Origin: Chloroflexota bacterium
Lineage (GTDB): Bacteria; Chloroflexota; UBA6077
Length of the DNA: 8,564 nt
Assembly (NCBI GenBank): GCA_021788565.1
Contig: JAJYKO010000181.1
Span: 1 to 8,564 of the forward strand
Reading direction: 5' to 3'
Each line of letters begins with the position of its first letter. The stretch's first letter is position 1. Shown piece by piece: positions 4,994 to 8,564 of the stretch. The translations under genes and the position numbers were made by a program. The notes beneath the pieces are model-generated. The model was not told the DNA's origin and did no database searches. It saw nothing but the letters and a program-made list of their open reading frames with translations.

Positions 4994-5233
4994 ATGCCGG
5001 TGATCATCGACTACAACCTCTGCGACGGGGTCCAGGATTGTGCCGCCGTTCGGATGTGCGACGCAGAGGCCCTCTACTTCGACGTGTCCACGGGCCGCAT
5101 CGAGTATGACAAGGAGAAGTGCCGAAACTGCGGCACATGCGCCAACTACTGCGGTCCCAGTGCCATCCTCCACGTGGAGTCTGAGGAGGAGTGGGAGGAG
5201 ATTCGCGCCATGACCGATGCTCAGGGCGTATAG
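4994..5233 (+). CDS. Small 7-Cys ferredoxin-like Fe-S protein B
   Basis: 79 residues. Motif 1 is Cys10-x5-Cys16-x5-Cys22 (CDGVQDCAAVRMCDAEAL), and motif 2 is Cys43-x2-Cys46-x2-Cys49-x3-Cys53. This is the same layout as the divergent ferredoxin A, so the two look like paralogues or partners. Here the Pro after the third Cys is Asp, and the region after the last Cys is GPSAI. An acidic C-terminus (VESEEEWEEI) could dock a basic partner. ATG at 4994 with a G-rich Shine-Dalgarno (TGGGGGT) about 7 nt upstream. It forms an operon with the DUF2892 peptide, whose ribosome binding site starts at the stop codon. Role: low-potential electron transfer, partner unknown. Confidence 0.88.
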   Translation: MPVIIDYNLCDGVQDCAAVRMCDAEALYFDVSTGRIEYDKEKCRNCGTCANYCGPSAILHVESEEEWEEIRAMTDAQGV

Positions 5234-5238
5234 GGAGG
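5233..5238 (+). promoter_or_regulatory. Ribosome binding site deciding the DUF2892 start
   Basis: GGGAGG, beginning on the last base of the ferredoxin B stop, 8 nt before the ATG at 5247. The open frame reaches an earlier ATG at 5217 inside ferredoxin B without a comparable site. Confidence 0.7.
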
Positions 5239-5246
5239 CGTCGACA

Positions 5247-5450
5247 ATGAGTTGCACCGTTGGCAAGCAGTCCAGGGTTCTCAGGGTGGCTGTAGGTATG
5301 GTGGCGCTGAGTGTTGGGGTCTATCGCCGCAACTGGCTCGGAATCCTTGGCCTCTTCCCGCTCCTCTCGGGCATCACTGGCTGGTGCCCGCTTCCAGATC
5401 CTTTCGGGCTCTCCACCTGCGAAGCGAAGGATACATCCAGGTATAGCTGA
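5247..5450 (+). CDS. YgaP-like DUF2892 membrane peptide
   Basis: 67 residues forming a two-helix membrane hairpin (about 11-26 and 30-46). It matches the DUF2892 transmembrane unit found alone or at the end of rhodanese protein YgaP: VLRVAVGMVAL, then NWLGILGLFPLLSGITGWCPL and FGLSTC. Cys47 and Cys58 are the two conserved cysteines of the GxCPL...TC ending; Cys3 is extra. Stand-alone DUF2892 genes commonly accompany sulfurtransferase and persulfide genes, including those under CstR/CsoR-type repressors. That fits the operator upstream of ferredoxin B and the CstR-like gene in this window. Its biochemical role is unsettled. It is translated 13 nt after ferredoxin B, so the two should be made together. 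Confidence 0.85.
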   Translation: MSCTVGKQSRVLRVAVGMVALSVGVYRRNWLGILGLFPLLSGITGWCPLPDPFGLSTCEAKDTSRYS

Positions 5451-5645
5451 CCGGAGCCGCGGCCCCGGGCCGCCCCAGCGATCGTTGTCATCGAGATGGC
5501 CGCGCGGGGGGGGGTGAAGGCGAGGCGCCCCTATCTTGAGGAGCGCTGACACTGGGTGGCGTGCCGAACGGACTACCTCGAGGAAACCGTCCGCGTCGTC
5601 TTCACCCCAACATACCTGTAATCCACCGACCCACCCGCCTGGACA

Positions 5646-5693
5646 GCAGCCCGGCCCCTCGGTAGCTGCGACGTTGCCGAGGGGCCTGGCTGC
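5646..5693. terminator. Long hairpin, possible terminator without U-tract
   Basis: GGCCCCTCGG (5653-5662) pairs perfectly with CCGAGGGGCC (5677-5686), and the stem extends outward with GCAGCC/TGGCTGC-type pairing at 5646-5651 and 5688-5693. In total 16 of 17 positions pair around a 14-nt loop. It lies 196 nt past the DUF2892 stop, and no U-tract follows on either strand. Confidence 0.5.
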
Positions 5694-5914
5694 CAAGAAG
5701 CCCAGCAGAACAGTGCTCGCTTCCAGACCGCAGCGATCAGGGGAACCTGTGGCGCAGGCCCTTCTGAGAGGTATGTCAATTTGGAGCACACCCCGGCTCT
5801 ACGGGGGGAAGACCCTCCGCACGTTGGCATCGGGTAGCGGAGTGCACCTGACTCCAGCTCTTTTGGGCTCGGGCCGACCCAGCGCTAACAAGTGTAGGAG
5901 TGTAGGCATGTTGG

Positions 5915-5943
5915 TTAACGGACAGCAAAACTTGGCCTACAAT
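5915..5943 (+). promoter_or_regulatory. Promoter of the helicase-like gene
   Basis: TTAACG (5915-5920), 17-nt spacer, TACAAT (5938-5943); the start would be about 55 nt before the ATG at 6005. Two direct AGTGTAGG units (5891-5898, 5899-5906) stand just upstream. An inverted GCCTACA (5935-5941) overlaps the -10 and mirrors TGTAGGC (5901-5907), which could form an operator. Confidence 0.55.
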
Positions 5944-6004
5944 ACTCCGGTGCCTCACAGATACCCGCACTCACCTCCAGCAACACTGAGCGAGGGCTGC
6001 TCTC

Positions 6005-8564
6005 ATGGTTCTCGATACAGACATCACCGAAGTAGGGAGGAAACGAATAGGTCAGGTATTTCGATACCTGGAAGCTCTGAACCAACTAAGAAACCCTGTT
6101 GTTCGCCAGGTAAGTGAGCAGCCTTGGGTTTTGTGGCTGCGTCGCCTGCCAGACCATCCATCGATACGCAGGGGTACTTTCGCCGACACCGCCTCTGGTT
6201 CGGCCCTCATCGACAAGACCGGCGATGCCCCTGAACCCGCTTCGGCTGATGACTTTGTTCTTCGCGTCCGACGCCCGATTATCAGACCAGCGCCGATTCC
6301 GCCAGAGGAGATCGCTCAATGGCTTCGGGCTGGGTGGGCCGACATCGACGGGCAAGTCGAGGTGTCTGCGTCTCGCAACGCAACCGACGACAATGGCGAG
6401 ACGATCATTGTTCGCTTCTGGGATGACCCGCAGCGGCCCATGCTCCTCGCGACCTGGAAGACGCGGAGGGATCTATGGGCCGTCAACGAGAGGCCGGCCC
6501 GAGAGGCGTTAAAGGTGTTCGAGCGGCTCTACGAACTGCGAGGCCGGATCGAGCGAGAGGGCGAGCGGGTAGAGCTGGTGCTGGGGGACGGCATTCTCAA
6601 CTGGCGTCGCCCAGATGGAGGCATCCATCACCCAATTCTGCTCCAGCGGCTCCAACTGGAGTTCGATCCCGACGTTCCCCAGTTCTTCCTTCGAGAAACG
6701 GATCACCCAGTAGAGCTCTACTCGGCGCTGTTCCGAGCCGTCCCGGAGGTGGACTTTCGAGCTATAAGTCGGTGCCGCGACGAACTCGAAGCCGCGTCCT
6801 ACCACCCGCTTGGCTGGGACGACATTTCGGGCTTCCTCCATAGCCTGGTAACGCAGCTCTCGGCCCACGGCGAGTTCGTGGAAGAAGGCGAATTGCGTGG
6901 TGAGTACGACCACCCGCGCATCGGTCGAGACCCGGTCATCTTCATGCGAACCCGCACGCAAGGCTTTGCCACGGCTATCGAAGCGGTCATAGAGGATCTG
7001 CCGGCCAGGGAGGAGTTCCCCCACTCCCTACTGAACATCGTTGGCCTGGAGCCCGTCCCCGAAGAAGCCGAATTCGAGAACGTGGCCTTGCGAGCGGATG
7101 CCGGCAACGACGATGAACAAATCCTGTTGAGCAAACCGGCGAACCCTGAGCAACTCCGCATCGCCCAGCGATTGGAGCAGTACGGGTCTGTGTTGGTGCT
7201 GGGTCCGCCGGGCACGGGCAAGACCCACATGGTCGGCAACCTCATAGGCCACCTACTCGCTCAGGGTAAGAGCGTCCTGGTAACCAGCCACACCACCAAG
7301 GCCTTGAAGAGGGTTAGGGAACAGGTCATCAAGGATCTGCGTGCCCTCTGCGCCAGCGTACTCGAAAGCGATGCCGCCAATCAGGCTGAATTGAAGCACT
7401 CCATCGAAGCCATCGTCGACCGTCTATCCTCAACGGACACCGACTACCTGGAACAGCAGGCCGCCGTTCTTCAGAAGCAGCGGGGAGAGATCCTGGAGCG
7501 GCTACGCCACGCTCGGAATCGCCTGAAGAAGGCTCGTGGCGAAGAATACCTGGAAGTGATCGTGGCGGGTGAGAGCTTCACGCCGGCCGATGCCGCTCGA
7601 CGAGTAGCCGCAGGCAAGGGCGAAGCCGATTGGATTCCAGGTCCTGTTGCCCTCGGTGAGCCTATGCCTCTTTCCCTTGGCGAACTCAGTGATCTGTACC
7701 GAACAAACGGCAGCGTGACGGCTGAGGACGAGAGCGAGTTGGCGGCTTCGTTGCCTCAGCCGGGGCAGCTGCTGGTACCCGAGGAGTTCAATCGCCTCGT
7801 CGAGGAGAGAGTGCGTCTCTCTGGAGAGGACCTGCAGCTGAGAGATGATCTCTGGCGAGAGCCACCGAACGTGCTGAATCCCGAGGACATCGAGGCTCTG
7901 CTCGACCGGATACGCCGTGCGATGGAGCTGATCCAGGACTGCCGGGACTGGAAATTGGCGCCGATTGCCGCTGGGCGGCGGGGTGGCCCGCACCGAGAAT
8001 TTTGGGACAACCTTCTGACCCAGATATCAGCAGCTGTTGAGGGTTGCGCCAAGGCCAGGGAATCGATCCTGGCGCACGGGCCGAAACTGTCCGAGAAGCA
8101 TGCCCTCGACGCCCAGATCCGGCTGCTGGAGGAGATTGTCGCTCACCTGGAGAGCGGCAAAGAGCTATCGGGCATCACACTCTTGCGCCATCGGGACTGG
8201 AGCAGGCTGATAGACCAGGTGAGGGTCGATGCTGGTCAACCGCAGCAGCTAGCGCACTTCAAGGCTCTGCACGCCATGGCCACCGTCCAGGCCACGAGAC
8301 AGGATTTAGTGCTCCGCTGGGAGCGGCAGATGGTGCCCCTGGGCGGCCCCTCTAAGGCAGATCTGGGCGACCAGCCCGAAGAAGCCTGTGCCCAGTACAG
8401 CCCCCAGCTCAAAGCGGCGCTGAACTGGCACAATGAGGTCTTTGTCCCGCTGGAGTGGGAACTGAGCCAGATCGGTTTCTCGTGGCATGCTCTGTTGAAA
8501 GAGATGCCGCCAAATCTGTCGGCATACGGCGACCTTCGACGCATAGCAGAAGCTGCTCTGAAGC
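6005..8564 (+). CDS. Large P-loop, SF1-helicase-like protein (5' part, open at window end)
   Basis: 853 codons are read without a stop and the frame is still open at the window edge. ATG at 6005 is the first start after an in-frame TGA at 5987, with GCGAGGG 8 nt upstream. Residues 1-375 match nothing I recognise. Residues 380-394 (NPEQLRIAQRLEQYG) resemble a Q-motif lead-in. GPPGTGKT at 400-407 is a Walker A, and VLVTSHTTKAL at 424-434 is a motif Ia, as in Upf1/Dna2-type AAA_11 superfamily 1 helicases. After that, from about 445 to 853, comes a long charged, helix-rich, probably coiled-coil insertion with no motif II yet. Motifs II-VI and any C-terminal nuclease must lie outside the window. 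Large SF1 helicases with such insertions occur in anti-phage systems (for example Mokosh-type) but also as orphan genes; defence is a guess. It has its own promoter and no link to the upstream redox genes. Confidence 0.85.
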   Translation, partial: MVLDTDITEVGRKRIGQVFRYLEALNQLRNPVVRQVSEQPWVLWLRRLPDHPSIRRGTFADTASGSALIDKTGDAPEPASADDFVLRVRRPIIRPAPIPPEEIAQWLRAGWADIDGQVEVSASRNATDDNGETIIVRFWDDPQRPMLLATWKTRRDLWAVNERPAREALKVFERLYELRGRIEREGERVELVLGDGILNWRRPDGGIHHPILLQRLQLEFDPDVPQFFLRETDHPVELYSALFRAVPEVDFRAISRCRDELEAASYHPLGWDDISGFLHSLVTQLSAHGEFVEEGELRGEYDHPRIGRDPVIFMRTRTQGFATAIEAVIEDLPAREEFPHSLLNIVGLEPVPEEAEFENVALRADAGNDDEQILLSKPANPEQLRIAQRLEQYGSVLVLGPPGTGKTHMVGNLIGHLLAQGKSVLVTSHTTKALKRVREQVIKDLRALCASVLESDAANQAELKHSIEAIVDRLSSTDTDYLEQQAAVLQKQRGEILERLRHARNRLKKARGEEYLEVIVAGESFTPADAARRVAAGKGEADWIPGPVALGEPMPLSLGELSDLYRTNGSVTAEDESELAASLPQPGQLLVPEEFNRLVEERVRLSGEDLQLRDDLWREPPNVLNPEDIEALLDRIRRAMELIQDCRDWKLAPIAAGRRGGPHREFWDNLLTQISAAVEGCAKARESILAHGPKLSEKHALDAQIRLLEEIVAHLESGKELSGITLLRHRDWSRLIDQVRVDAGQPQQLAHFKALHAMATVQATRQDLVLRWERQMVPLGGPSKADLGDQPEEACAQYSPQLKAALNWHNEVFVPLEWELSQIGFSWHALLKEMPPNLSAYGDLRRIAEAALK

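Larger units (their letters stand above)
5451..6004. other. Gap without a convincing gene
   Basis: No stretch here reads like a conserved protein. Frames that are open (for example 5536-6117 on the plus strand) are Ser/Pro/Arg-rich and run through the helicase start. The gap holds a GC-rich hairpin just past the DUF2892 stop (GCGGCC/GGCCGC, 5459-5473), a run of nine G at 5506-5514, a long hairpin at 5646-5693 and a promoter at 5915-5943. No tRNA or CRISPR was seen. Confidence 0.6.

Noticed and set aside
5700..5900. Possible tRNA, riboswitch or attachment-site remnant in the gap before the helicase
   Set aside because: No T-loop consensus, cloverleaf or direct-repeat pair typical of an attachment site was found.
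5536..6117. 193-codon plus-strand open frame between DUF2892 and the helicase
   Set aside because: The peptide is Ser/Pro/Arg-rich, it contains the hairpin and helicase promoter, and it overlaps the helicase start in another frame.
6509..8052. Several minus-strand open frames opposite the helicase gene
   Set aside because: They are antisense to a continuous 853-codon frame with Walker A; the open frames follow from its codon bias.
1..8564. CRISPR array or insertion sequence
   Set aside because: No regularly spaced repeat array and no transposase or terminal inverted repeats were seen.

Overview
The window is bacterial, moderately GC-rich, gene-dense DNA. It has Shine-Dalgarno sites, GTG as well as ATG starts, and several recognisable sigma70-type promoters. 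The gene content points to an anaerobic or sulfur-active bacterium: two 7-Cys ferredoxins, a YgaP-like DUF2892 membrane peptide, a CstR/CsoR-type repressor, a DUF134 regulator and a COG1237-type metallo-beta-lactamase-fold protein. Chloroflexota is a low-confidence guess from overall gene style; nothing here fixes the phylum.

Layout. At 23-307 (-) lies a CsoR-family repressor with the Cys31/Cys60, no-His pattern of persulfide sensors (CstR type), divergent from an MFS transporter at 590-1855 (+). Convergent to the transporter is an MBL-fold hydrolase (1881-2720, -), preceded on the same strand by a DUF134 HTH regulator carrying a zinc ribbon (2950-3462, -). Divergent from DUF134, after a long structured leader, is a GAF-domain protein (3824-4420, +) with a clear terminator hairpin. 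After an intergenic inverted repeat come two divergent small ferredoxins (4639-4857, - and 4994-5233, +). The second is followed by a DUF2892 peptide (5247-5450, +). About 550 bp without a convincing gene leads to the 5' part of a very large P-loop, SF1-helicase-like protein (6005 to beyond 8564, +) that is still open at the window end.

Regulatory logic. Two distinct operator types are visible. (1) The element GAGCnTAnGCTCATAA lies at the transcription start of three sigma70-like promoters: cstR-like (404-417), MFS (558-569) and DUF134 (3482-3493). It is in the same orientation relative to transcription each time, and 17 nt are identical between the MFS and DUF134 copies. (2) A CsoR/CstR-style operator, ATACCCC-ATA-GGGGTAT (4913-4929), sits inside the overlapping divergent promoters of the two ferredoxins. 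The simplest model is a two-tier circuit. A regulator, plausibly the autoregulated DUF134 protein, controls cstR-like, the transporter and itself through operator 1. The CstR-like protein then controls the ferredoxin/DUF2892 genes through operator 2. This wiring is inferred from sequence; binding is not shown.

The helicase-like gene has its own promoter and appears unrelated to the sulfur/redox module. It may mark the start of an accessory, possibly defence, region. A set of long hairpins without U-tracts (1840-1873, 2867-2922, 5646-5693) punctuates the gaps.
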